Counted from the stretch's first letter, positions 1-12,350 are shown. The stretch: DNA of 64,000 nt from Calendula officinalis (GCA_963853835.1 OY970823.1:4048001-4112000), one strand, 5' to 3'. Translations and numbers: made by a program. The notes: generated from the letters alone by a model not told the origin.

Positions 1-903
1 CTTGAGCATATATGTTTATTAGCCACATGAATTCGTTTTTGTTGTCACGTTAATGGTGTTAAATATGACTAAATATTATCAAAGGTCACATGCGATAACA
101 ACTTATGTGGCTAAAAGTAACGAATTGTCACAGTTTAATCGACTATGAATGTGTGCCTGTAAATTACCAACTGTCACATTAATAGGTTAAAATATGGCTA
201 AATGTTATCCCACATTGGTATTTGTAAGAAAGTGGGAGAATTAGTTTAATTATAAAAACAAGGGGGCTTCAACTCTCTTAAAAAAATTAAAGCTTGACAT
301 CGTTTAAGTCTTTTGGTTTAACCCGAGTGTTAACTAGGGTATGACTATTACCGGTTGGCTTTAACCGGTCTAGTTTTTTCCGATGATTTTATGTAATCAA
401 ACCGGTTGAATGTTCGAGTCACAGTTTAACCGGTTAGACCGACCACTCTATATCGGTTTTTTAGAGATTTGTAATTGTATGTCCTTATCATACATTTAGC
501 TATTGTTTGAGTAATTGTATGTGTCTAAAGGTAAATAATAGTCATACTAAACATATATTTGTGTCACTAAATAATAGCAAGCGCCACTATAAAAATAAAT
601 TCATGTAACCATTGGTTGAACAATAGTCACAAAAAATAAAAATTGTGTGTCTACAAGCAGTTTATGGCCACATTATAAGTTAGAATGCATGATTATCACA
701 CCATATTTTCTTCTTGAATAGCCACACTTTTAGGCTACGGCTACTGTTTTTCGGTTAATACAACCACTAAATTAAAATGTAGTCATACATTGCCTAAAAT
801 GACACGACCTTTGGTCACACTATTAGTGGAAAAAAAAAATTAGTGACTAAAGGCATATGGTCACAGTTTTGTAGTGTGACCATTGCTCATTTTTGTACTA
901 GTG
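1..903. mobile_element. one end of a CACTA-type (En/Spm) DNA transposon, non-coding
   Basis: The right edge reads, on the minus strand, CACTAGTACAAAAATGAGCA starting at 903, which is a CACTA-type terminal inverted repeat. Inside it the segment carries many short GTCACA/GCCACA motifs on both strands (for example near 22, 84, 127, 174, 660, 720, 815, 860), as expected of subterminal repeats where the transposase binds. No transposase ORF is present, so this is the terminal part of an element whose other end lies left of the window, or a non-autonomous derivative. The 3-bp target duplication cannot be checked with only one end. Confidence 0.6.
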
Positions 904-1523
904 ATATTTTCTCATACTTGATTAATGCAGTGTTTCATATGAATGGTTCAGGCATTCATCTTCGATTCCATGGAGACGTATAACATTGAAGTTATATTTA
1001 TGTATTAACACTTTTGTTTATCGATTTATTTTTCTCTTGTTTATCCATTTATTTATTCTTAGTAATAACAATTATTATAGCAGATCGTTGAATAGCAATT
1101 TGTGATTTTTGTTGTGACAGCAGATCATTATAAATTATACCACTTTCTTAAGTTTTTTGTAATTGTATCAATCTTCGTTTTAATCGTACCAAACTGTGCA
1201 TTTGTGGAAGTCTGTGTGTACATTTTGTTATAACAAAACTTGGCTTGAAGATTTTTCCAAAAAGGCCTGCACATTTATGCCAATTAATGTTTACAAAAGT
1301 CACATAATATGTTTGTATCGTCACATTTATTTGGAGTTATAAAGCCTTGTACATTTATGTCATTTAATGGTTATATTGTATTGTGATTAAACTGATTGTT
1401 TTGTTTTAGGATTCATGTTCATGTACTTATTTACTTTTTGTTTGATCATTGATTGTGTACAATATATCATTCGGATTTTTTAAGCTTTAAATTGTTGAAC
1501 TGATCGAACCATTTGCTTTTAAA
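904..1523. other. AT-rich non-coding DNA left of a Helitron terminus
   Basis: No ORF or RNA gene is recognisable. It may be the body of the Helitron whose 3' end follows, but no 5'-TC terminus could be placed. Confidence 0.4.
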
Positions 1524-1553
1524 CCCGCCGCATCGCCGCGGGTAAAGGACTAG
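1524..1553 (+). mobile_element. Helitron 3' terminus (hairpin plus CTAG)
   Basis: CCCGCCGCATCGCCGCGGG (1524-1542) folds into an 8-bp stem with one C-C mismatch and an ATC loop. It is followed 7 bases later by CTAG (1550-1553) and a T at 1554. A GC-rich hairpin a few bases before CTRR, with insertion next to T, is the established 3' signature of plant Helitrons. The matching 5' end and any Rep/helicase gene were not found, so the element is non-autonomous or only its end is preserved. Confidence 0.72.
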
Positions 1554-1554
1554 T

Positions 1555-4500
1555 TTTATGAAATTACAAATTGTTGCAACTTAATTGATGCAAAATGCAT
1601 GGCTCCTATATCAACAATAAGCCCATGGCCCATGTGATGCCCAAAACATGCTCCTAGCAATTGATTATTGGTGGAACATGTCACGTGTGTTTTCGCTTCT
1701 ATCTTAATGAAAATTTCTTGACACCATGGATATCACTATGCTAGTGGAGATGAGATACCTACAAGCTTTTGTAAAATAATTGCACCGTGTAAAAAGAGTT
1801 TAATACTTCAAGAACGATGTTAGCTTAGACTTAAAGCCGTTATTGACATCGAGAGCACGATCAATTGCACCCGGTGATGTTGTGGACTACGATGGTATTT
1901 GACAATTACATGAATGTCGCATGTATTAAGGAGCTATTACTGCTAGAAGACATTGTAAGCAAAATTTTAAATTCACTTAATAGTAGCTTTTAGCTCAAAA
2001 AAAGGTATGGCTAGTACTTATCATGTCGTTCTAGAACCAATCTACATTGATTCGGTTTATTGGTCTTGAATCAGTCTTACCTTTCGAGACGATGACAACG
2101 ACATATCTTAATCGCGTGTGTCGTTTTTTTTCTCTCCATAGACTAGTCAAAACTTAAGTATGAAATAATGGTCCTTTTATGTTTGGTCCCAACTAGGCCT
2201 AACCAAAATTTTGTACGCATCTTTACACGTAGTATCACAATCTTCATTTTGTCAAATATGAAATTTGTGCCCTTATTTACGGATATGTTTTTCATGTATG
2301 ATTGATTATCAACTCGTTGTTGTTAAAATCATTTGTACCTTCGATCCTGAAAAATGCCAATTAATATGATCTTTCTACACTCTAATCGATTATGCGTATT
2401 TGTGTTGTACATATAATTGCCTTTAACTTTTTTCTTTTCTTTTTTATCACAAGGCATTAGACATCAGGCATGATAACCAACTCATCGTTGTTGGAATCCT
2501 TAGATTTTTCAATCCCAAAAATTTCCGATATTACGAGGTTCATTTATGTGCATTTCATTTTCCAAAAGTTCATCTATTATACAAAAACACACAATATACA
2601 AAAAAACATACATCAATTACATGGTGCAACAAATAAAATTTGGATCGAGATATTTTTAAGTTGAAATTAAGATAAGCGATCATGTTTCCTCGCAAAGAGT
2701 AGTGGCCCTTTAGTTTTGAGTATTAATGGGTTCTTAGACAAAAACAAAAAAGAAAACGGTTTGCATTAAAAAAGTCAACGGACGGAGGCGTTTTGCAAAG
2801 AAAAGTCGGTGAGAACTTAACAGAAGTCGGTGGTCCACTTACCACTCAGGCTTCGATACAAATTCATGCTTCTCTTGTTTTTCATCGTCATCCTCTAAAT
2901 ATCTCCTTCAATATATTTATTTTATAAAAAAGAAGTCACAAAATAATTATTTAAAATTTATATGATTACCTGGATAAATTATTATTTAAGACAGGAGTAA
3001 ATTATATGGTAAGTTCTTAAGTTTTCCTAAACGTTTTGAATTTAGGAGCTTTGGGAGCTCATGAGGTGCGTTGAAATGAACAAAGGAGCTGCGATTTATA
3101 GTGTACCAAACGTACTGAATTGTGTCGCGTTACCGCACGAGCTTCTGAGATCGTGATGCAACTGAATCTTATAACTCATTATCGATAAGAGAAATTCGTG
3201 ATCCGAGCATTAAGATAGAGTAAAGCATACAAGCCACCATTTTTATCTGACTGTCACGTTAGTATCTACGAAATTATAAATCATATAATAAAATGTCTTT
3301 TTTAATTTATAAACCTACCTATTTACACATGCATCATTTTTCTTCCTTGCTATGAATCCTAGTATGCATAATACATATCTCAATCTTGTTACTACTTAAA
3401 GTATAATTTTATTCCAACCTAATCTTCCATTGATGGGTATATCTAGCAATTCCCAAGAAGATCCAAAATCCGACAATAACTCAGCATGAAAATAATCATG
3501 TTTCGGTTGAGACTAATTGAAACTGGGAAACAGTTTAACCTTCCAACCCGTTTATAAATCGAGTCGTGTTTATACTGGCGTATATATAAACGAGTCGACC
3601 TAGCTACTAACCCGTTTTGTTTTGTAAGTTTTTTTTAAATTGTTAAAATAATGTAAATACTATAAAATTTCTAACGCTAAACAGTAATTGAATTTATGTT
3701 TGGCATTTCAATTTAGCATTGTATTTAAGTCTATTTTATAATTCTGAATTGCAACCTGATTTTGACTCACTAACCAATTTGACCCACCAACCTGTTATCA
3801 TGATAAGTTACGTTGATTTTTATGATCTAAATTTTTTAACAAGTTGGGTTTAGGTTGATCGATTTCAACTCGTCAACCTGAACTTGTTAGCTAACCTGAT
3901 ATGTTCTTTTTCATGGTGTTGCATACAAGGGATTGCATTGCATACAAAAGTTGTGAAAGTATTACAAAAGGTTATAGAATGATTTGGTGGGAAAGGAATT
4001 TCCGAAGGTATCTTAGATACAGTATTTGGCCAACTTTTTTTCAAATGTAATCAAGGAAAATCTATCACTAACATATAATGTGCAATCATTATAGAGATTT
4101 AATGATAATATTTCAAGAACTCGCCCTACCAATAACCTCTGATAAATGGCCAGTTAATTATCGTTTTTGTACAACATTGGTGTTCATTTCATTCCAAATT
4201 AATTATTAGGAGTTCTGATGCAGCCCAATTATAAAGGAGCAGACCCTTTTATTTTTTGAAGATCATTATCGTGTCAAGAAAGGGAGCTCCACTTAATAAA
4301 GCATAATTTTTGTCTCGGGTCTCCGTTTCAGGTTTACGAGTAACCAAATCGAAGCTTACGACGAGAACTATGAAATTTTAAAATTAAAAAAATAACATGA
4401 AGTCAAGGACAATATCCAACACACTATCTCCACTTCTTCACTTTTTTCATCAAAACTGTTAGATTCATGCGTCTTTTGAAGATATTTGTTATGGGTTTAT

Positions 4501-5690
4501 AGGAAAGCATTTATTTAAAAACATATACATTTACTCATTTGGATATTATTGGACTAGACAATTATTTTGTATTTGGGCTTATAACAGAACTCTAAACTTT
4601 TTATTAATGTCAAACACATTTTAGGTATACCAAATTAGAAAACGTCAAAATGTCAATATATAAAAGTTCCCAAGCAGAACAAAAAGATACACAAAAAAGA
4701 TACAACCAAAGATAAACAAAAAGACAGTGTATATCAATCTCCCTTAGACCAAACCATGGCACCTCTACATTTCTCTCTAGAACAAACTTATGACAAACCA
4801 ACATCAATTTATCAGCAAATCATAAGGTACAACACCTTATTCGTAATACAACAAACATGTGTCTCATAAAAAGTCTGAATCATATGAAAAAGGGAGGGGG
4901 ACACATGATCATGGTCACCAATTACGAATGGTATCATAAACAAATTAACAAAGAGGCAAAATTTGAATAATATTATAAACCTATCAATATTTTTCTTCCT
5001 TTCTCCTTAAAAACTTATTATAAAAACATATATTATAAATTATATTCGGTTCTATCTCTAAATAAATGCATTTATCCGATTAAAAAATTTACTATAATAT
5101 TATTTTGTTAGTCTTTAATCTTATAAGGTAACAACCATACTAATATTGAACTTAAAAAAAATACCCGTCTTATCAATATGGAAACTTTTCATATTATAAT
5201 ATGAGTTGGCAAGTAGCTATTGGTTAGACAAATTAGAACATAATCCACATCTAAACCCTACTATAAGTTAAGAACTTATAAAATACTCTTACTTAATCAA
5301 ACTTGTCAACTTTTGATAATATAAACAAAGATTAGAATACAAAAGTCAACCCCTGTTATGTTTTGATGACACTAAAAAGCATTTTGCTTTTGGTTATGTG
5401 GTAATCCACTCCTTATCCAATACTAAATGGATAGATTATTTATATAAAACTATTTAATTAATTGTGAATATGATGATTATTGTTCCACTTAATTTAATTC
5501 ATTTATAAGTAACATGATGATTTTTTTTTCCTATATTTTTTTTGCTAACCATAGGTCGAAATAACTTAAATGTAAAAACTAAATATACTTTATTCATAAA
5601 AAGCACTTAACAAATACTTCATACTAATCACTTAAGAATGATGACCTATCATGTTCAGATATCTGTACCTTAGACAATATGTTAGGTGTA
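1555..5690. other. long AT-rich intergenic stretch, no gene seen
   Basis: Only short ORFs without family features occur on either strand. About 3530-3900 contains scattered AACCCG/CAACCTG motifs on both strands, which may be a worn MITE. About 4312-4375 resembles part of the copia leader at 12418-12480: both contain the string ACGAGTAACCAAATCGAAGC. That points to a fragment of a related copia leader. Nothing else could be supported. Confidence 0.4.
4312..4375 (+). repeat. fragment related to the copia element leader at 12.4 kb
   Basis: The run ACGAGTAACCAAATCGAAGC is shared with the copia leader near 12440. It is preceded in both places by CTCGGGT and TGTTTCA/CGTTTCA and followed by a gacgag/gacgaa segment. 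It is best read as a small remnant of another copy of the same copia family. Confidence 0.4.
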
Positions 5691-5908
5691 AAAAGTAAAA
5701 AAAGTTAGAGTAAATTACATAAATTGTTTCTGTGATCTTTCAAATTTTACGTTTTTTTTCATATACTTTTAATTTCATTTTTTCCCCTGTAATTTTCAAT
5801 ACCCCGGAATTTTTTCCTTCGACTAAATTAAGTCGTTAACTAATCTCACATAAAAAGCATATGAGGGTATTTTTGTCTTTTTAACTTTTCTTTTATATTT
5901 ATGTTTTT

Positions 5909-5911
<3 letters not shown>

Positions 5912-5943
<32 letters not shown>
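5912..5943. repeat. (TC)16 microsatellite
   Basis: Sixteen uninterrupted TC dinucleotides occur inside a pyrimidine-rich stretch. The flank at 5700-5880 is AT-rich TE-like sequence; the flank to 6060 is rich in CTTC. Confidence 0.95.
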
Positions 5944-5948
<5 letters not shown>

Positions 5949-6544
5949 CATGTTCTTCACTTTCATTTTCCAGTTTCATTTTTGTACTCTTACTTCTTCA
6001 TCTTTGTGACATTTCAATCTCTCTCATCTTCTTCATCTTCTAATTCCTAACTAAACTGGAACAGATCACTCTCAAATTCTTCATCATAGGTTAGAGAGTA
6101 ATTGTCGAGTTACACTCGTAATTGTAGAGTGCTTTAGAAACCCAAGTTGAAAACCAACATAAGATGAAGAACCAAATCATTTTGGCATGCAAGATCGACG
6201 GTTGAAATCGAGGATCGACTGTAAGAGACGTGATTTAGGGCTAGATGTCCATTGCCTTCTTATTCTTTCCTAATTTATCCTCTCATAACCCCAACTTAAA
6301 ATTTCGGTTACTAATATGTTACAATGGAGCAAGAACATGATTAAGCTACCATCACATGCTAGGTTTCCAATTATGACTGTGAAAATTTGTTGGATTTTGA
6401 AGATGAGGTGTTTGTTGTTAGGGTTTGAATTACCTGAAACCGAAATCAATGGAAGGCTGAATTGCAAGGACCTAAGTTATGCTATAATTAAGAATTACAA
6501 CATGCAAGGATTCAACCGAAATCAAAACTAGAAACACAAGGCAA

Positions 6545-7350
6545 CCGAGACCCCCAAAGGAGTTCGGTCTCGGGTGCCCCCCACACATATGCTCTCTCTT
6601 TCTTGCTTCCCAAAAACCCCAACCAAAACCCTTGTGAAGTTCTTGAACATTTTTGAAGAAAACCTAGCTCAAATCTCTTCACATCTAGCTTACGTCCCGT
6701 TTTTGTGCAAGCATCTAGGTAAGATATTGTTCCTTGATGTTCTTATTGAAGTTCTTGACTATTTGATGAACTAGGGTTTTTATTTCTTGAATGATTCTTG
6801 ATGAATGTTATTTTAGATGTTTTATTTTGTGTTTATATAAGCTTTCTTATGTATTGTACACATTATTTGTGGTTGGAAGCTTGGTTGGGTGAAGTTCATC
6901 TTCAACCTCCATTAATGGAGTTGGAGAAGATGGTTTTTTTTTTTGTTTTTTGTGGTTTTTATTGTTAATGTAAGTTGAACTAACGTGTGGAAGTATTAAA
7001 TGTTGATTATGTCTTGAAATGTTGAAATCACCATAAGTTGGGTAGTATTTAGACGATTGTTTGGAAGATTTCATGAACTAGTGAAATTAGTTGTTAATAT
7101 TGGCCTAGGATGGAGTTTGATCTTGTTGAAATGATTAATTAGTTAAGAATTGTTAATTGGTGTGATTATATCAATGATAGTTGTGAATTGCAAGTATTGT
7201 AGTTAAATTCGGGTTTTGACCCATTTGGATGTATAAGGGTAAAATGGCTAGTTGACTTGTTGTGTAAGTGTAATATTTATGGTAATGACATATTTATGTG
7301 GTGTTACAAGTATTTAGTTTCTTATGGGTCAAGAGTTAGTTTTGCATATG
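6545..7350 (+). repeat. fragment of a gypsy-type LTR, related to 10290-11365
   Basis: The order of short blocks matches a second copy at 10.3-11.3 kb: a CT-rich leader, a CTTGAAGAA/TTTGAAGAA block followed by CTCAAATCTC, a CTTCAACCTCCATTAATGG block (near 6899 here, near 10684 in the other copy), and a TTAAATTC(G/A)GGTTTTGACCC block. The copies are strongly diverged and neither encodes protein. LTR identity is inferred from this layout and from TGTAACATCC-type ends nearby. Confidence 0.45.
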
Positions 7351-8643
7351 TTTGACAATTGTTGTAATTTTGATGTAATAATTACTAATTCAGTATTCTT
7401 TGGTTTCTGATATTGACCTTTTTAGACATGTTCAATCCCGTTAATATCGCATAATTTGAGTATGTTTTTAAGTTAAATGCATGTGATATTACTCAATGGT
7501 TTCGAAAGCCTCCCCCTCCCCGTCCCTTACTCGTCTTTTGCGTCATCCTGGAATTTTTTTCCGTATGCAGGGGAAAATGCCTCACCTTATAGTGTTTGTT
7601 GCGCATTTCTGGTGGTATATTAGAAAAGAGGTTGAAAAAGGGTCAAAAGATAGCAAAAACCACAAAATTACAAGACTTTTGAAGTTCACACCGTGAACCT
7701 GGCGTAAGGTCCTCACGAAATTACAAAATTATCAAGCAAAAATCGCTGTAAGGTCCTCACGATCGGGAACTATGGCTCACGATCTCGAAAAACCCGTATT
7801 CAGGAGTTCGCGACGCGAACTCCTAGACATCGCGACACAAACTTTGCGGTGAGAGAGTTAAAGTGCAGACTAAGTCAGAATAGAAGTGATCTTTTACCCT
7901 ACTACGTTTTTTGGCAGTTATAGACGAATTCTGGAGCATTTCTTTAAGGAGTTCTTCAATTCTACAAGCAATTATTGATCTCTTATCATTTTGGATTAAT
8001 TTTATGGTTGCAATTCTACTCTTAAATACTTGTTTGTTGATTTATAGCATGTCTATGTGCTAGTAATCTTTTATATTCGCTGTGTTTGGATGATTTTAGG
8101 TTTAAGTATGGTTTAATTTTAGGATTATAGTAATGTTCAAACAATTGTTGGTTTTTAATTATTCTTCTTGTTAATTATATGAACTTTCAAATTACGTTTT
8201 TAGTAATTTAAATTAAACAATTTATTATTTACAAATCACGACAATGGAAATCACATTTACAAACATTTTCTTAATTAATTCTTTATCTTGTTTTACTGGA
8301 TTACATAGATCGCTCCCTGAGGATTCGATAACCCTAGATACTTGCCTAACCTATATTACCCACGATTTGATATACTTGCCTATGAATGTGGTAGTCTAGA
8401 TTAGTAGTAATTAGGAGACATATTTTATAACTAGATCCTCCCCATCAGTTTCACGGAGAACAACTCAGCGACCTTAAACTACTGAGGTGGTGATAAAAAG
8501 AAGGTTAAGGTGAGTGTATTTAACCTCCAACTTGTATTTGGTGGTAATTGATTTGAAATTGCATAATTGGTATAAAAAAAATGCAGAATTTTGGATACAA
8601 GTAGGTCTCGCGGCGCGAGCCTGCTGGATCACCATGCGGCAAT
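7351..8643. other. non-coding LTR-derived DNA with CGCG palindromes
   Basis: No ORF with family features. The stretch contains a perfect 23-nt palindrome at 7802-7824 and a 13-nt one at 8607-8619. From about 7900 to 8460 it is AT-rich with no recognised feature. Confidence 0.4.
7802..7824. repeat. perfect 11+1+11 palindrome, CGCG-centred
   Basis: Arms AGGAGTTCGCG and CGCGAACTCCT flank a single A. Related palindromes with different arms occur at 8607-8619, 8769-8783 and 9492-9506. Confidence 0.85.
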
Positions 8644-9366
8644 TGGCGGACCAGGGGTTCGCGGCGCGAGCCAGAGCTTTCACGACGTGAAATTGGCTTG
8701 ATCTGGACCCAATGGAATAGCGATCAAATTTCGCGTATACGAACTTGTTCGCGTGGCGAGAACCCAGTCTTCGCGGCGCGAAGCTGGCTCTCTGGGACCA
8801 AATTGTTCTGTTGGGTAGAATTTCGCCGCGAGTTGCATGGGTTTCTTATTTGGTACATAATTTATTGTGATATGTTAAATTTAGATATGTGTACATAAGT
8901 TGTTGATGCTTAGGTTGATTGGTAGTGATAACTCGGCTTGGTTGGTAGCTGAGCTCAGAGGTCAATTTTGATTGGTAACTCGGATTTCGTTTATCATTGG
9001 CTTAACGGTATTCAGATCTCAACTATATTGGTTGTTTATACGGGGGTTTACGGTGTCATGCGATAAATGGCTATCGGTTTATCATTGTTAAGCCAAAAAT
9101 GATTTTAGGTTCGTCAGGACCGCCGGTCCTTTAAAATTTGGTTGATTGTTTGGATAAGTTTTGATTGTTTGCTTATTGTACTAAACAAAAATTATAAGTT
9201 ATATTCATTCACTTAACTGTTGTGCTAATCCCTCCCTCTATGTGTAACATCCTAAAACCGGCCGGGTAGTTTTAGGTACATATTGATATATGATAAATAT
9301 CAAATTGACCTTATGTGAAATTATTTGATTAAATGTTAAAAAGAATTGTTTGGCCTTTTGTCTTTT
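8644..9366. repeat. copy 1 of a 723-bp tandem direct duplication
   Basis: The copy aligns over its whole length with 9367-10089; for example TTGGCTTGATCTGGACCC starts at 8693 and 9416. It contains TGTAACATCCTAAAACCGG at 9242, which resembles a gypsy LTR start, and the palindrome CTTCGCG-G-CGCGAAG at 8769-8783. It has no coding capacity. Confidence 0.85.
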
Positions 9367-10089
9367 TGTGAGCCAGAGGCGTCACGGTGTGAGCCATGGA
9401 TTTTACGACGTGAACTTGGCTTGATCTGGACCCAATGGAATAGCGATCGATCTCCGCGTATGCGAACTTGTTCGCATGGCGGGAACCCAATCTTCGCGTC
9501 GCGAAGGTGGGTCTCTGGGCCGAATTGTTCTGTTGGGTAGAATTTCGCTGCGAGTTGCATGGCTTGCTTATTTGGTACATAATTGATTGTGATATGTTAA
9601 TTTTGGATATGTGTACATAAGTTGTTGATGCTAAGCTTGATTGGTAGCGATAACTCAGCTTGGTTGGTAGCTGAGCTCAGAGGTCAGTTTTGATTGGTAA
9701 CTGGGATTTCGTTTATCATTGGCTTAACGGTATTCAGACCTTAACTATATTGGTTGTTTATAAGGGGGTTTACCGTGTCATGCGATAAATGGCTATCGAT
9801 TTATCATTGTTAGGCCAACAATGATTTTAGGTTCGGCAGAACCGCCGGTCCTTTAATATTTGGTTGATTGTTTGGATAAGTTTTGATTGATTGCTTATTG
9901 TGCTTAACAAAAATTGTAAGTTATATTCGTTCACTTAGCTGTTGTGCTAATCCCTCCCTCTTTGTGTAATATCCTAAATCCGGCCGAGTTGTTTTAGGTA
10001 CATATTGATATATGATAAATATCGAATTAACCTTATGTGAAATTATTTGATTAAATGTTAAAAGAATTGTTTGGCCTTTTGTACTTTTG
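9367..10089. repeat. copy 2 of the 723-bp tandem direct duplication
   Basis: Directly abuts copy 1. Visible differences are point substitutions and small indels, so the duplication is not brand new. The LTR-start-like block is TGTAATATCCTAAATCCGG here, and the palindrome at 9492-9506 keeps both arms while its central base is T instead of G. Only in this copy does the sequence run on into the LTR-like body at 10.1-11.3 kb. Confidence 0.85.
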
Positions 10090-10289
10090 TGATATTTTAA
10101 ACAAGTGGTTAAAATATCCGATTTCTGAATGTCTAAATGACTTTATGATTTTTATATTTTTAGATTCTCTTTTGAATTTCGTTTCCGAAAATGTATTCGT
10201 TTTTTAAAATGGACTCCGTTTGCTATTTTAAATAAATTAACTACGAGCCGGACTTTTCTATTGTATTGTTAAATAGTTTAAAAGTGGAA

Positions 10290-11365
10290 GGGTGGTCCCC
10301 TCCCCCTCATTTGGACGGTGGGAAGATGGGGGAAAGCCTCATCTCCTTTTCATTATCTTATCTTCCTCTCTCTCTAACTTCTCTCCAACCTCTCTATAAA
10401 ATCTTATCCAAAACCCTCTTTGTGTTCTTGCTCATTTCTTGAAGAACCTTGCTCAAATCTCCTTGTTTTTAGCCTAAATCTCATGCTAGTGTAAACCTTG
10501 ATGTAAGATTTTGTTCTTCTTTGGTTGTTCCTTATTTTCTTGCTAAAAGTTGAACTAAGGTTTATGTTCTTGGATGAATCTTGATGAAAAATTGTTATGG
10601 ATAGTTTATTTGTTGTTTATATAAGCTTTTACATGAATCGTACGCATAAAATGTGGAAAAAACCTTGATTTGGTGAAAAACACCTTCAACCTCCATTAAT
10701 GGTGGTTGGAGAAGATGAGTTTTATGTAATCTTGGATTTCTTGGAGTTATTGGTTGTAGATGTTGTATAAGTTGCGATAATATGTTTGATGAGTTATTTA
10801 TGTTGATTGGTTGGCTGTGACTTGAAATGATGGAATTGTTAGTTAAAATGTTTTAGGAGTTTTATGTCTAAATTATAAGCAAGTTAGTGGGTTTTGGTGA
10901 CAAGTTGGTGACAGTATGTTAATTGTATGTTTTATCACTTATATTGCTATTATGAGTTAAAATAATATATTGTATAAGTTATCTATAGTTTATGTCAAGT
11001 TTTTGGTGAGAATATGTCATTTTATGTGTTATGACTTTTATTTCTAGAAATGTGGAGAAGACATGTTAAATAAACTATAATTGGTATTTGTCAAGTTGTA
11101 GTATGAAATCTAATGAAAGTGTTAGTTGTAATGTTTGGATGATTATATGAAAATGCATGAACTAGCTAATTTGGTATTTGACTTGTGTTTTAGATGACTA
11201 ACTAGTGGTCATATGTCATTTGAATGATTATTGAATTGTTAGAAAAGTGGTTAAAGGTATAGTAGTTAAATTCAGGTTTTGACCCGTTCGGGCCATTTGG
11301 TAGTAAAATGACTTAAGTAGCTTGAATGGTGTAAGTATAAGTGGTTTGACATGTTCATGTGTTAG
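10290..11365 (+). repeat. gypsy-type LTR body, interrupted by the copia element
   Basis: This is the second copy of the LTR-like blocks seen at 6545-7350. It includes a possible TATA box (CTATAAAATC near 10395) followed by a CT-rich leader. It stops at 11365, where the copia LTR begins, so the copia element inserted into it. The remainder of this LTR is not seen downstream of the copia element in this window. Confidence 0.5.
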
Positions 11366-11628
11366 TGTTGGGTAACATTCTAGAGTATTAAAATAGTCTA
11401 CGGGTGTAATGTGACAGTTTATTGTAATCAATAGTCTAGGGTTATTTTATGTAATTAGTCAATACTAGGCCTAGGTATAAAAACCTAGTTGTAACCTAGT
11501 ATTGTTAAGCTTGCCGTTGTCTCAATCGAACGTACGTGTTTTTGTGTGCAAAAAGCTTCATTCTTGTTCTTCCAGTTCACCTTTATTCTTGCTTAATTGT
11601 TTGTTTAATCGAGATATACGGATTCACA
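11366..11628 (+). repeat. copia 5' LTR (263 bp)
   Basis: Starts TGTTGGGTAAC and ends TTCACA two bases before the primer binding site. A TATA-like TATAAAAAC lies near 11476, about 150 bp before the LTR end. The flanking base run left of it is GTTAG; the matching target duplication cannot be tested because no 3' LTR is visible. Confidence 0.7.
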
Positions 11629-11630
11629 AT

Positions 11631-11642
11631 TGGTATCAGAGC
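11631..11642 (+). other. copia primer binding site (initiator tRNA-Met)
   Basis: TGGTATCAGAGC matches the complement of the 3' end of plant initiator tRNA-Met, the usual primer for plant copia reverse transcription. It sits 2 bases after the LTR end. Confidence 0.92.
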
Positions 11643-12060
11643 ACAAATCTTCTTTGATTTGATCCATTTCAGTGAAGATTAAGCAAGATTTTGAAGTTTT
11701 TGGTGAAGAACTCAAGAATCAAAATCGGAATTTGAGGTATTAAATAGTTTATACTCTTTGTTCATTACATTGCTCTTGTAATTCTAAGCATTTTAGAATC
11801 AAGTTTCGATTAAATCCATCCAGAATTGATCCCAATTCGTTAATTTTAAAGAAAACCATTAAAACACATTTTTTCCTCTGTTAAATCGAAATTTCCATCT
11901 GGTTTGTTGTGTTTTGATCGAGTTTATTGACTCATTTCGTGCGAAAATCATTTTCGAGCATATTGGGATTTGAATCACTCAATTTGGTTAAGAGTTGAGC
12001 AAGATATGATCGATTTAGTGAAAAATATAGCTGTGTTCGTTCGTCACTGTCAAGAAAGTT

Positions 12061-12350
12061 TTTGGCCCGAGAACAGTAACAAGTTCGGCCCGAACTTCTC
12101 AACAAACTTCGGCCCGAACAACAGTCTTCAGCCCGAACTCTAATTTCGGCCTGAACTCCAACCTCGGCCCGAACTTCTCAACAGACTTCGGCCCGAACTT
12201 CAACCTCGGCCCGAACTTCTCAACTGACTTTGGCCCGAACTTCAACCTCGGCCCGAACTTCAACCTCGGCCCGAACATCTCAATCAACTTCGGCCCGAAC
12301 TTCTCAACTTCGGCCCGAACTGTGATCTCGGCCCGAATTCTTAGGGCCGA
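12061..12350. repeat. GGCCCGAAC minisatellite in the copia leader
   Basis: About 13 units of 18-24 bp share the core CGGCCCGAACTTC and differ mainly in the tails (CTCAAC, CAACCT, TCTAAT). It lies between the primer binding site and gag, so it would be in the 5' leader of the transcript. The minus-strand ORF across it has repetitive FGPRL-type residues and is a by-product of the repeat. Confidence 0.9.

Noticed and set aside
6270..6774. Three short ORFs around 6.3-6.8 kb on both strands
   Set aside because: About 65-71 codons each, no family features, overlapping LTR-like leader sequence.
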